The position numbers and the translations under genes are program-made. DNA of 64,000 nucleotides from Eucommia ulmoides (lineage: Eukaryota; Streptophyta; Magnoliopsida; Garryales; Eucommiaceae): positions 30,695,300-30,759,299 of the forward strand of contig CM028332.1 in assembly GCA_016647705.1 (NCBI GenBank), written 5' to 3'. The notes beneath the pieces were generated by a model. That model did no database searches. It was not told the origin of the DNA and worked only from the letters and a program-made list of their open reading frames with translations. Shown here one piece after another: positions 1 to 10,961 of the stretch (its first letter is position 1; every line of letters starts with the position of its first letter).

Positions 1-690
1 GAAGTATTCCCTACATTGATCTATCTAGGTATGATTGTCATAAGCATTTGCTCATCAGGATCAATTATAACTCCAAAGTGATCAAACAACCTTTGGAGTG
101 CATCAGCATAGGGTAGTATTCCAGAAGGTTTCTGAACATGATACTTCATGTGGTCCATCATGATATGAGCCAAATCCAATTTTCTCCCTTAGACAATCTC
201 ATTCATCAAATACAAATCAAAGTCATTCACATTAGCATAACTTCATTCTCTGGGAACAACTGTATAGGTCAATACTAAGTGAATAAACCTATGCTCAAGA
301 GATAACGATCCTGTTTTATCTCCTTCTAAATCAAATTTCTCAGCTAATGCCATTATATTAAAATTTATCGAAAGCCAATGAGGAGTATTAAACGGATATA
401 CATTTCCTCTAGGTAATTCTAAAATATGGCTTAGAAATACTATATTGAACCGAATCACCTTTATTTTAACAAAAGAAGTAATCTCCTGATTATTGTGGGT
501 CAGATTGCTATTAAACATCTGTACCCATACTGGCATCCACTCATGTCTTTGTGTAATAAAATCAATCCATCCCAAATTCCTAAAATATCCTTCAATATCG
601 ATATTTTTCTCTATTAAACTCACAAAATCTATAGGTTTGCAACCTAAAACTCTACAATTAACAAAATGTTCATTATATCTATCTTGATCT
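1..690 (-). pseudogene. Retroelement ORF with 'putative plant transposon protein' domain (partial)
   Basis: One minus-strand reading frame runs from about 690 through the window's left edge, broken by at least three in-frame stops (near 240, 192 and 33). The motif GYFRNLGWIDFITQRHEW near the start, followed by a stretch ending in FNSNL, resembles the uncharacterised domain usually annotated 'putative plant transposon protein' (Transposase_32-like), common in plant LTR-element ORFs. Downstream of the stops the same frame still gives MDHMKYHVQKPSGILPYADA. The role of this domain is not established. A TATA-like box and an AT-rich leader precede it. Homology is by pattern recall only; the ORF is incomplete because the window ends. 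Confidence 0.55.
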
Positions 691-1046
691 TCCTGTTTTC
701 AAAAATATTCATTGTCAAAATTGACTCTTTGAGCACGCACCTGACTTTAGGCATATTTCACACAATCTTGAAACAAATCAACCAAAAATAGCCCAAGAAA
801 CTAAGTCCAAACAGAAAACCAACCGAAACCCTAGAAAGAAGATAAAGAACCAACCTTCTTCACAAGAACCAAGTCACAAAATCTCATATCCAAGCCTTAG
901 ACCTTTTTATTCAACCATAAATTCTTCAAATCCGGGCCGAAATAAACTGATTTCATCAGATTTAGGCTTTAACGAACTTGGGAGATTAAAGGTTTTAGAG
1001 AAGAAGGGTTTTAAGTTTCAAATAAAATGAATTAAACAAGTTAGAG

Positions 1047-1054
1047 TATTTATA
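1047..1054 (-). promoter_or_regulatory. TATA-like box upstream of the 1-690 ORF
   Basis: The minus strand reads GGGATATAAATACTC here, about 360 bp upstream of the ORF. Just upstream of it (1070-1165) lie several GTCGAC-containing words like those in the LTR at 4100-4205, suggesting that both are U3-type promoter regions. This is inference from composition. Confidence 0.4.
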
Positions 1055-1303
1055 TCCCGACATGATCAGTCGATAGCCCAGTCAACAGATGAATACAGCG
1101 TGACTCTCAATATTCCAACCTAAAACAATCGGTCGACTTATGGGTCGACTGCTCAATCTGATTTGTTTGATTTTGTGCATTTAAACCTAATTTGATCCAC
1201 TTAGCTAAATTTTTATCTCTTATTTTGATCCACATATATTTTGAAAATAATTAATTACTCACACATTTAAACACACACACACACACACATGTATTGCAAA
1301 CAT

Positions 1304-2590
1304 CTAAATTTCAAAATGAACAGGCTCAATCTCCCTAACAAAATTAATAAACTTAAACTTTAAAATTTTTGACATACCTGGATCATCTTTGAGAGCAAGT
1401 GGTATGTGTAACTTTGATGGATTATTAATTTCCGACTTGGTATCCTTTGACTCCACCAATGCCTGATTTTTCAACTTAATTTTTTCCTTCTTAGGAACAA
1501 CAATTCTTTGAACTGATTCAGTATGAACTTTTTTGTCTTTCTTTGGTGCTTCATGCAGCTTTGAAACAACTATGAAAATGAACATTTTCTTGTACTGGTT
1601 ATTAGGTACATTCAACCTTGGTTAACTCTTTGGCAGGAAATATTCATTATAACTTCTTGTCTATTTAAATCTCCTTGTCGGCATGTAGTATTCATTGTGC
1701 CTTTGTCTGAATATCTGATTTGTACCTATACTAAAAAACTAAAATAAAATTGGTATCTAGTTATTTCTGGATCCGATAGGATAACCATGTAATAGATAAT
1801 AAGAGTTTTCATAATGACCCAACTTTTCACCAGAAAAACTCTTTATATTGTTAGCATGCCTCTTCGAATAGTCAGTGTTTCTTACGGGAGCATAATATTT
1901 TCTGCGATTTTGAGAAGCAGCTTTAATAACTATTGGTTTTTCAATAGATTTAGTACTCTCAACATCCTTGAATATATCCATTGCTTCTTTAAGCAACTTT
2001 TGATTCTTCTGAAGTAACTGTTCATTGGTGGTAACGTTTACCTGTAGACCAAAATTCTTTTTATGCATAAATTCAAGATAATTCTTAAGAATTTGGCACT
2101 CATTTTCAACGGAATGAATTTTTGCACGAGCTCTATCAAGCTCACACCTTATATTGTCCAATTCAATACTCAAGGCCTCATTCGAGGTTTCAAGATTTTT
2201 TCTTTTAAATTCATTATGTTGAAGATTATAAAAATCATTTTTCAAAACCTCAATCTCATCCTCAAGAGACTCAATTTTATCACATAACTTACTGATTTTA
2301 GATAAAGCATTTTTAAACTCAACAGTTTCAAAATATTTGTCAAAATTCCTTTTCTTGAGAGATTTGACAGTATTAAACTTCTTATTTTCAAGAGTTGCAA
2401 TCTTTTGCTCTAGTTTAAAATTCTCTTTTCCAAAAACAGACGTAAGAGCAATCAGCATCTTAATAGCCTTATTTGCATTCTCATCTTTGCAAATTATATT
2501 AGACTCACGATCAGAATAATGACTATTTGAAAAAGCAGAATTAACAGTAGTACACATAAATTCAGAATCAAGATACTCCATGTGATCGTG
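1304..2590 (-). pseudogene. Copia-type gag-region ORF, coiled coil with decayed zinc knuckle
   Basis: The main ORF (2581-1757, 274 codons) is almost entirely heptad-like coiled coil (repeated L/I/N/E/K blocks such as KIESLEDEIEVLKND). It ends in SGEKLGHYENSYYLLHGYP, which looks like a CCHC zinc knuckle (C-x2-C-x4-H-x4-C) that has lost its cysteines. A second fragment (1615-1304), Lys-rich, lies downstream with frames broken. Long coiled-coil gag segments before a CCHC are typical of some plant Ty1/copia polyproteins. A tRNA-iMet-like primer binding site directly precedes the ORF at 2627-2638. No protease, integrase or RT follows, so the element is truncated. Confidence 0.6.
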
Positions 2591-2626
2591 TTTAGCTATA
2601 CCGTGAAGTATATCAAGCTCAAACTA

Positions 2627-2638
2627 ACTCTGATGCCA
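2627..2638 (-). promoter_or_regulatory. Primer binding site (tRNA-iMet type)
   Basis: The minus strand reads TGGCATCAGAGT, one substitution from the plant copia consensus TGGTATCAGAGC over its first eleven bases. It sits between the LTR (higher coordinates) and the gag ORF, as expected for a minus-strand element. Confidence 0.7.
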
Positions 2639-2640
2639 AT

Positions 2641-4260
2641 TATTGGTCCATTGGAATACCCAAGAGGAGGGGTGAATTGGGTAATTAAAAAATTATCAGA
2701 ATAATATTTCAATAAATCAAATAATTAATTTTAATCCTATAGTAATTATTATCTTTATATCACAGCGGAATTATATAATCAACTAGGTGCACACCAAACA
2801 GCAAAAATAAATAACTTAAATATTGCAGCACACCAGATATTTATACTGGTTCACCAAACTACTCTTGGCTAATCCAGTCTCCCGAGCCCCACGGAAAGTC
2901 GCACCCACTAATACTTAAGATCCCTTTAAAGATAGGAACCAAACTCTCATAACTATTCTTTTACAGGTTCGGAATCAACCTTTAGAAAATCTTTTTCATA
3001 GGCTAAGGAAGAGCATCTACTTTTTACAGACTAAAGAATAACTTAATTCTTTTCAACACAAAGGCCAAAGAATCAAAACCTCACCAACACTCTAAATATC
3101 TTTTTATCTGGTAGGGATTGAACCGTTACAAAATTCACTCACAAATCAATTTTATTTAGGAAGAATTACTACCTCAATCTCTTTATAGGAAGAGACTGAA
3201 ACCGGTTACCCTTTGATTAACACCTCCTACAATATTTAATCTGTCACACTACTCACCAATACAAATTAATAAGAAAATTATCTCACTCGAAGCTTCTACC
3301 ACTACAGATAAATTAAAACTCGATTAATATCCCAAATCTAGTGATAAAAAAGTATGAGATTGAAAATCTGATTTTAAACAAAAGATGGGTAGCAAATAAT
3401 TTAGCACGTAATCTGATTTAAGAAATTGTTTATAAAATATTTTCTTCAATAAAAATCAGAAACAATTTCTAAAGATCAATTTCCAAAAATTAAACAAGGA
3501 ATGCACAATAAAAAGTCACTGGAAAGATTTCACCCGAAATCCACAAAAAAAAATAAAAAATAGAGCGATGTTATTTCAGATCTGGTAGTAGCAAAGATTA
3601 ATAGCTAATGATTCTCATGATCGTCTCTTAGAATAGCTCTCACAAAATCTCAGAATGATATATCTGAGAACAGCTCAATATGATCTCAACTCTTTAAGCT
3701 CTCTTCTCTTAATTTTTATTGATTAATGATATATGAAAAACGCAGGTCTATATATATGGGATATAAATCAGCTCTCTAACAGCTAGTTCCCATGTATCAT
3801 TACACTTAAATGCTCTCTTAGACCCCTTATATCATTATGACTTCATTTTGGTTCAATTCACTTAATTACAACTTTTAAATTTCTCAATTAAGTCCCCAAA
3901 ATATTTCTCAATCACAATTAAATAGAATAGAAACAATTTTATGTATCAAATTGAAAAACATTCAAACTTAATGAACCAAATTAATAAGAATTAAATAATA
4001 GGTATAGCATATCATGAATATCATAAAATCCATGATATCTCTCACAAATCCAAACCAAAACCGGCTACTTTTAGATATAATTTCGGAAATATCCTGAAAC
4101 TGCGCCCTCAGTCAACCGATCAGTCGACCGCTCCATTCAGGATGTAACCAAGCCAAAGCTAATGCATTTATCGGTCGACATATCTGTCGACTTAGAAATT
4201 CAGAGAGTTTCATTTCTTTTCACCGGCCGACTTACTAGTCGACTTAGATATATAAATTTT
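2641..4260 (-). repeat. 5' LTR of the minus-strand copia relic
   Basis: The stretch between the primer binding site and a T-rich tract is non-coding and has LTR features. Next to the PBS is the phrase CCCAAGAGGAGGGGTGAATT; a TATA-like sequence (minus CATATATATAG, near 3752-3765) lies in the middle; GTCGAC words sit near the outer end (4100-4205). A diverged fragment of the same LTR type, same orientation, is at 59941-60430. The outer boundary is approximate and no TSD was found. Confidence 0.55.
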
Positions 4261-5040
4261 ATCTGTTTTCTCTTCTTTTTTTTTCTTTTTTTTTTTTAAT
4301 AAAATTGTAATATTTAAACACATAATCTAAGGTGAAATTCGTCCCTCTAAACATCAATTTAAAATTTGCCTAATTTTCACTTTAGACCTAAAACGTTTTA
4401 AAAGTAAAAAGGAACGGGAAAAAATATTGTGTTTATACTACTGCTTTTGTCGTTCACATCTATCTCATCGTCCACCAATCTAAAACAAAATCCAAAATCA
4501 CCCATCAATTTCTCCCCAAACGATGAGTCCACTATCGCCAGTGGCAAGCCCAAATGACGCATCACGCTCCCACACGCACCACAATAAGGTACTATGTCGC
4601 CGTCATAATTTTTGGCTTTTACAACTACAACTGTTGCTTTGACATCCTCATCTACCATACCATCAGAATCGTCTCATTGAGACAAACAAGACACCACCAA
4701 CCACACTATCGTTGGAGCATTAACGCACTCTCACGTGTGTCCTACAACAGTTACTACGTTGTCCACGTGCCACCATTTCCACATCAATCGTAACACATGT
4801 GTAATAATACATGTCAGGCCACATCAGCGCAACTACTAACACGATAGATTTTGGGACATAGCAATAAGCCTTGTCATTTTCTACCCCACCGTGCACATTA
4901 TCTGTCAAGTCACCGTCTATGTCATCTACCACGCCAGCCTTAGTTATATGTGCTCTTTCCATGCCATCGCCACATTATTGGTTACCACCACGTCATCGCC
5001 ACACGTTTTTTGTCAACTCTGGACTATTGATCGGTTCAGG
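4261..5040. other. Non-coding spacer, no gene recognised
   Basis: T-rich then CA-rich sequence. A minus-strand open frame at 4658-4398 has no recognisable motif, and its neighbours on both strands are equally open by composition. Nothing here is supported as a gene. Confidence 0.5.
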
Positions 5041-5539
5041 TTTTCTTAAAAACTTATTTGGGTTGGTTCACCTATTTTTGACTGGTTATTGGAAACATAA
5101 ACTTATTCCAAGCGAATTTCATCATTCTGAATCCATCTGTGGCCTCAATTTATTATAATTCAAATCATACAATATATTTCTCCTTATGTTGTCAATTCAG
5201 TCCATCATACTATTTTGACCAGGTCAAAGGTTCATCAAATAGGTTCTTCACGATAATAGACTGGTTCATGGATAATTGTAGCATTCATAATCCATTTGTG
5301 GCCTCGGTTTTTTTATATTCACATCATACAGTATACTTATGTCACGTCATTGGTCTGATTCAACAATGATGTCCAAGGATTGTCTTTCCCCTACCATTCT
5401 TGCTGCCAATAAGCATTTTGATTTTGTCTCCACTGTTGTTTCCATTTCTATTTCATATATAGCTTCAATCTTCAACCGTTTTCTATCTAATTTGGGTACA
5501 AATGTTGCCCTCCCTTTCACTTACTACATGTAATTCTTC

Positions 5540-6600
5540 TTGGTTCTTTGATTTTGCCTGTTATAATCATATGACTTCTGATCTCAATGTCCTCTCATCC
5601 AAACTGTCCATTACGAATGCTCCTACCACACATATTGTTGATGGTTCTCATATGCGTGTTAATAAATACTAGTCAAATTTATACTTCACATCTTTCTATT
5701 TTTTTACAGGTTTTTAATTCCAAAACTCACTTTAAATCTCTTATATGGTTGGAAACTCTATGAATTGGTATTTAAAGTGATATTTTCTAAAAGTTGTTGT
5801 CATATGCGAGATCCTTTAACAAGAAAAATTCTTGGGGTTGATCGTAAAAGTGGACGTCTATTTGAGCTCAGTAGTTCGAACCCTCTACCTCAAACCCCTC
5901 CACTACTACCCCCATGTCCCTTCATCAATTCATGCAACCTCTTCACCACCACCTCCACTACTATCTTCATCACTATCACCATCATTCTCCTTATCACCAC
6001 CACCATCCTCATCATCATCATTACCTAATTCTTCTTTTCTCAACATTTGGTGCTCTTGGTTAGGTCATGCATCCATCAAACGTATTTACACTTTAGCCTC
6101 TAGTAGAAAATTATGCTCTATTTCTGCCGAGCATATCGATTCTCTTCCATGTCAACAAATTAAACAACATGCCTTACATTTTCCCACAAATGACTTGGTC
6201 TCTCATGCACCTTTTGATCTAGTTCACTCTGATATTTGAGGACCCTCACCTTCTATAATAATAGGGGGATTTAAATATTTTATCATATTTGTCGATAACT
6301 ACTCTCAGTACACTTGGTTGTACCTAATGCATAACCATTTCGAATTACTTCAAATCTGTTTAGAATTTACTACCATGATTCAACTTAATTTTCTCGTAAT
6401 ATCAAAATCTTCAAATCTGACAATGCATTGGAATACAATGACTAGTATTTCATTGCCACCCTTCAACAACATATCACTTTTTCCTATAGATGTTTCCTTG
6501 GAACTTTTGCCCAAAATGGTCGAGCTAAACCTAAACAAAAGTATCCTAAATATTGTCTGTGCACTGTTAATTTCATTCTCTTGTTCAAAGTGCTTCTAGG
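5540..6600 (+). pseudogene. Copia protease-to-integrase fragment
   Basis: Around 5560 the translation SYDFSDLNV-like context TSDLNVLSSKLSITNAP corresponds to the copia aspartic-protease region, but the D-S/T-G active-site triad reads D-F-A. GAG-pre-integrase follows (MRDPLTRKILGVDRKSGRLF). Then comes the integrase zinc-binding region with LGHASIKRI and CQQIKQHALHF, and the first catalytic aspartate in FDLVHSDI, followed by a stop where Trp is expected (TGA at about 6237). The second catalytic region is too diverged to read. The frame stops at 6597-6599 in a TAG, where family members have Trp. Confidence 0.7.
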
Positions 6601-6611
6601 GGAGAACATGT

Positions 6612-8061
6612 TGATCGCTCAAAAATAATACCCTTAATTTGGTATCATGATACTGATGTAGTACGATGTTCAGTAAGGTGTCAAACCATAGGGATCGATC
6701 TTATAATTATCAATTTTCAATTATTTTTCTTCCTTTAACGAAAACGAAATTTGATTTGAGTTTTTGGGTTTTAATATAAAAAAAATAAAATACTAAATCT
6801 AAACAAATGAAAATAGATAACTAGGTTAGGAATTATGAGTTTAGTATTTTGAGTATTATGTTATGTTTGAATTTTCTATTCACATCAATTTTTTGTAAAT
6901 GAGTGTTACTAACTACAAGTAGGAACTACTCAAAAAGATTTGGATTGTTATTATCTGGTAGGATTTATCTTCAGTATTTAATTCCTACACTACACTAATC
7001 TAACTAATCTAAAGTGAATTAGAATCTAGGCATATCCATCTAAACCAATAATCAATCCCCAAGAAAACTATTATATGACCATTAGATCTAGACCACATAT
7101 ATAAGGTCTAATGTTCTAGTAGTCATTGAATCTAAACCAAAATCTCTACAAGAACATTTTGACAATAAATCCAATCGCAATAATTCCAAAGTAAGAACAA
7201 GATCCATGTCACACAATTATTACACATAGTCCAAAAATAAAATTAAAAAATACAATATTACATAATCTCATAAATACCTCACCACAATTCTAACCTGGTA
7301 AAAGGAAATTTAACCGTTCATTGCCATTTCGAATGACTTGTTCTTGGGTGCAACCCTAAAAAATGCCACTACCACTTTGTTCTTTGTGCTCCTGATCTTT
7401 CTGCCTTCAATAAATGGTGAAGAATGGTAGAAAAATGGAAAAGAAAATAGGAGAGGAAAAAATTTGAAAACAAAAAATGCACCAAAACTACACCAGGAGG
7501 CTCCCCCCCCCCCCCCCCCCTTTTTGTTTAGATTTATAAGCGGTATTTATAGGAGGAAGAGATCCTAGGATTTTGGGGGTAAAAAGGGTCAAAAATGGAT
7601 GCCAAAACAAGTAAAAATAGTGCAAGTAGGCATCGTTGGCGCACGTGGCGCGCTGGTGGCGAGCACGACCAAAACCAGAAGGCTTAGATGAGCCTTTTGG
7701 TCAACGTCGCACACGCAACCAATTTGATCACACGTGTGACGCTCAGTAGACTAGAATAGCCAACTTCAAACGATAGTATCTTTTTCATACGAACTCTAAT
7801 TTTTCTCTACGACCAGTCATTAGAAATCTTAGAGAGTCTAATTTCATTTGCAACTTGTTTCATTCCAAAATTTTAATTGTGCAAGTAGTTATATCCAAAA
7901 GAGTAGACAATGGTCTTCATTCCAGTTCTAAAAAATCATGACTTTTAATCGTTTGATCTTTTTCATTCTAGTGCGGAAAAATAATGACTTTTAACCATTT
8001 GATCTTTTTCTTACGCATTTTGCTGCGAAAAAATATGTTTTTTTTATCCAATTCTTCAAAT

Positions 8062-8150
<89 letters not shown>

Positions 8151-8190
8151 CAAAAGAATAACAAAATTTAGATTAGCGGTATTAGATCGC
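6612..8190 (-). mobile_element. LTR-like insertion (probable solo LTR) inside the copia integrase
   Basis: Integrase coding stops after the codons for the ...GE motif near 6603 and resumes at about 8198 (LTVTIVYTIN, then VPSPTIGN). The 1.6-kb insert is non-coding. It begins TGATCGCTCAAAAATAATAC and has the same arrangement as the solo LTR at 38123-39765: a start rich in 'cataaggatcgat'-like words, an AT-rich middle, a CA/GC-rich patch (7630-7740), then an outer AT-rich part. It therefore looks like a minus-oriented solo LTR of a related Tat/Athila-like family. No clean target duplication was found, so the ends are approximate. It contains a C20 homopolymer (7501-7520) and an AT microsatellite. 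Confidence 0.5.
8066..8142. repeat. (AT)n microsatellite
   Basis: Uninterrupted TA dinucleotides for about 77 bp, able to fold on itself. The Tyr-Ile ORF on the minus strand is an artefact of it. Confidence 0.95.
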
Positions 8191-8197
8191 GTAAATT

Positions 8198-8570
8198 ATG
8201 GCGCAATCACTTACTGTCACTATTGTTTATACCATCAATCAGGTCCCTTCCCCTACTATCGGTAATTTTTTCCCTTATGAGAAATTGCAAGGAGTTTATC
8301 CTAATTACAACCACTTAAATGTATTTGGGTGCCCCTGCTTTGTCTCTTACAACCTCATGAACATTTCAAACTTGAATCTCAAGCTCGGGTATGTTGTTTC
8401 CTTGGATATGGAATTGAACACAAAGGATATCAGTTTTGGGATCCCATTTCAAGTCATCTTCGTATTTCTCATCATGTTACCTTCTAAGAACACAAGATGT
8501 GTTTCCCCATATCTAAGTGTCATTCGAAATCTACCACCAACCATTTATCTTTCACCAATCCATCCATAGA
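8198..8570 (+). pseudogene. Copia integrase C-terminal part
   Basis: This continues the integrase interrupted near 6603: YTINQVPSPTIGN, then YPNYNHLNVFGCPCFVSYN, the conserved 'LkVFGCxcfv' end of copia integrases. Frame changes follow near 8345-8460, where a second frame gives the expected 'LGY' block. Same element and strand as the 5540-6600 fragment. Confidence 0.7.
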
Positions 8571-8634
8571 TCTCTTCCTTGATTATCCTAACACGAATAT
8601 TACTGAAGCTCAAATAGATCCTCCAGCAACCTAA

Positions 8635-9907
8635 GTGATTACCACTGACGTTCCTGCTACATTTATGAATCCTGAACATGACTCCCTCAAGCCTATTCTA
8701 ATGATTTCAGATGTTGTGCCAACTAAAACTATCCCTATGAATTCAGATGTTGCACCAACTAAGCTTATCCTGGAGAATCTCCATCATTCTAGAAGGGTAA
8801 CACAACCTCTCCCAAATCTTCATGATTTTTATTGTTTCTTTACCATACTTATTTTGAACGAGCCTCAATCCTATAAAGAGGTCAATACTAATCCTCTTTG
8901 GCAGAAAGAAATAGATGAGGAATTTTATGACCTAGTCAAAACCTATACTTGGGATCTTGTTGACCTCTTTCCTGGAAAACAATTCTAGTGGATGCAAGTG
9001 GGTTTTCAAAATTAGAACACTTTATGATGGCTCCGTTGTATGCTATAAAGCTTGACTTGTTGCAAAATGATTCATTCATGAGTATGGAATTGACGACGAA
9101 AAGACATTTGTTCCTGTAGGTAGACTCACATATGTCCATTCTCTTTTTGTCGACACTCCAATCAAAAATGGTCCCTCCTTCAGATGGATGTCAAGCATAC
9201 CTTCCTCAACTCCGATCTCTTTGAGAAATTTTATATGCATACCCCTCTTAATCTAGCAACTCTTCAATACAAATTTTGTCGCGTTTGTTGTGTCCTGTAT
9301 GGTTTCAAACATGATCTGGTTTGCAAAATTCAACCCCACCATTCACTAGTTCGGGTTCACATCCAGAACTCATGATTCTAATTTGTTTATTCTTCGAAAC
9401 TGACAACAACATTATCATCCTTATATTGTATGTGGATTACATGATCATTAAAAAGTTTGTCCCCTTTGTTATATCCTGTATGGTGTCAATCATGCTTCGC
9501 ATGCTTGGTTTGCAAAATTCAACCCCATTATCCATTAGTTCGGGTTCACATCCATAATTCATGATTCTACCTTATTTATTCTCCGAACTGACCATGAAAT
9601 TAGCATCATTATACTGTATGTGGATTACATGATCATTACAGGAGATAATCTACACGGAATCTATGAACTAAAACATTTTCTCAGTCGTCAATTTGAGATG
9701 AAAGACCTTGGCATGCTCACTTATTTTCTTGGTCTTGAAGTTTCAACTGGTTTAAATAGATTACCTGGAGCCCATACTCCAGACCTTTCTATATATGGCC
9801 ACCTATGTACATCTCTGTATTCCGTAGGATTCAGACATATGAATATATGGCTTCATATTCTTACCAATATTCTATCTCTCAATTATTCCAAACACTTTCA
9901 AATATAG
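8635..9907 (+). pseudogene. Copia reverse transcriptase, broken, with internal duplication
   Basis: RT blocks can be read across three frames: NEPQSYKEVNTNPLW and TYTWDLVDLFPGK (N-terminal region), QMDVKHTFLNSDL (the catalytic 'DVKxAFL' block with Thr in place of Ala), VLYGFKHD, then the YxDD block read as ILYVDYMII. The last occurs twice (about 9429 and 9617) because a 188-bp segment is tandemly duplicated. In both copies the second Asp of YVDD is Tyr. [15 protein letters not shown], the usual copia block after YVDD, follows. RNase H is not recognised after 9900. Confidence 0.8.
9275..9645 (+). repeat. 188-bp tandem duplication inside copia RT
   Basis: The words GCAAAATTCAACCCC (9323 and 9512) and TATGTGGATTACATGATCAT (9429 and 9617) recur 188-189 bp apart, with GTTCGGGTTCACATCCA in both. 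Copies differ by scattered substitutions, so the event is old. Confidence 0.9.
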
Positions 9908-9910
9908 AAG

Positions 9911-10054
9911 GTTATATCTCTGCAAATCACTTTCGTTGTTTATGATAAGTTCAATGGATTCGAGCATATTAAAGTTTAATGCATCCAGTGATGCAGAACA
10001 CCTTTTGTTTCTAGGATGGAAATAATGCATTAACCACTTGACCGAAAATGAAAA
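9911..10054. other. Non-coding spacer
   Basis: No gene or repeat recognised between the copia RT and the CGGTT-rich element. Confidence 0.5.
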
Positions 10055-10320
10055 GCAAGGATGTCAATGGCCCGGGTTCGACTTTGTTTCATACAAAACC
10101 AAAACCACAAAACCGTAGACCATTATTTCTTATATATGAACAAAAACATAACTAAAATATAGAACATAAATTCCAAAAACAAAAACCAAACAACAAAATT
10201 ATTAATTGTAAACATTGCTAACGATAAATAAAATACAACAAGAAGCATATACATACTACTAGGGTTAAAGTGTAAATAAATAAATAAATAAATAAATAAG
10301 GATTAAACGGTAAATATACT

Positions 10321-10355
<35 letters not shown>

Positions 10356-10610
10356 CATATATATATATATATACATACATACATATATACATACATACAT
10401 ATATATATATATACATATATATATATATCGGTTACACGGTTCCGGTCACGTGGTTCGGTTACGCGGTTACTATCCCAAAACCAAAATCAAAATCAAAACC
10501 ACTTTAATTGCTAAATTTAAAACGAAAACCACGACCAAAATCATTTAGTCGGTTTTAAAACTGGACCGCTCAGGTCAGTTTTGTGCGGTTACCCATTGGT
10601 TCAATTTTAA
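10055..10610. mobile_element. Probable non-autonomous hAT-like element with CGGTT subterminal repeats
   Basis: The left end reads CAATGGCCCGGG and the right end, read in reverse, CAATGGGTAACCGC. Between them are many CGGTT/AACCG words (10428-10470, 10550-10600) and poly 'ccaaaacc' blocks flanking an AT/ATAC microsatellite (10320-10430). Clustered CGGTT-type subterminal repeats are characteristic of plant hAT elements and their MITEs. A clean 8-bp duplication was not found. Confidence 0.4.
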
Positions 10611-10961
10611 TTGCCAAATTAACAAATGACAAGCGCAAAAATCTTTCTTTGATTAAAAATGTAATTTTCTTGTTTATATATCATTTGATCATATATGGAA
10701 ATTGGTCATATCACAATTCCTATAATCTCGCTTTGATTGAAAATAGAATATTTCATGTCCGTACAAACTTTCTGAATTCTATTATGTTCAGAAAATTTTG
10801 GAGGGTTCAATTGTCTTACAATATTAACATCTCACTCGAAGAGGTTCTCATCAAATAATTTATTACTCTGGATTTCACGTGCGCAATCTTTATTAAATAA
10901 TGTCTCACCTCGAAATACCCTTATTATTACCGTCGTCATCATTATTATTATAGTTATAGGA

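Larger units (their letters stand above)
5040..9910 (+). mobile_element. Decayed plus-strand Ty1/copia retrotransposon
   Basis: Fragments occur in the canonical copia order on the plus strand: protease-like region (about 5540-5670), GAG-pre-integrase (5765-5880), integrase (6020-6600, resuming at 8198-8570), linker (8635-8830) and reverse transcriptase (8880-9900). All carry frameshifts and stops. The integrase is split by an LTR-like insert at about 6612-8190, and the RT contains a tandem duplication. No LTRs were recognised at either end, so termini are approximate. A diverged duplication around 5118 and 5288 (both with TGTGGCCTC followed by TTATAATTCA-like sequence) lies near the 5' end. 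Confidence 0.8.

Noticed and set aside
4398-4658. 86-codon minus-strand ORF as a gene
   Set aside because: No motif, no splice or promoter context, and neighbouring frames are equally open.
7968-8153. Open frame of alternating Tyr-Ile
   Set aside because: Translation of the (AT)n microsatellite.
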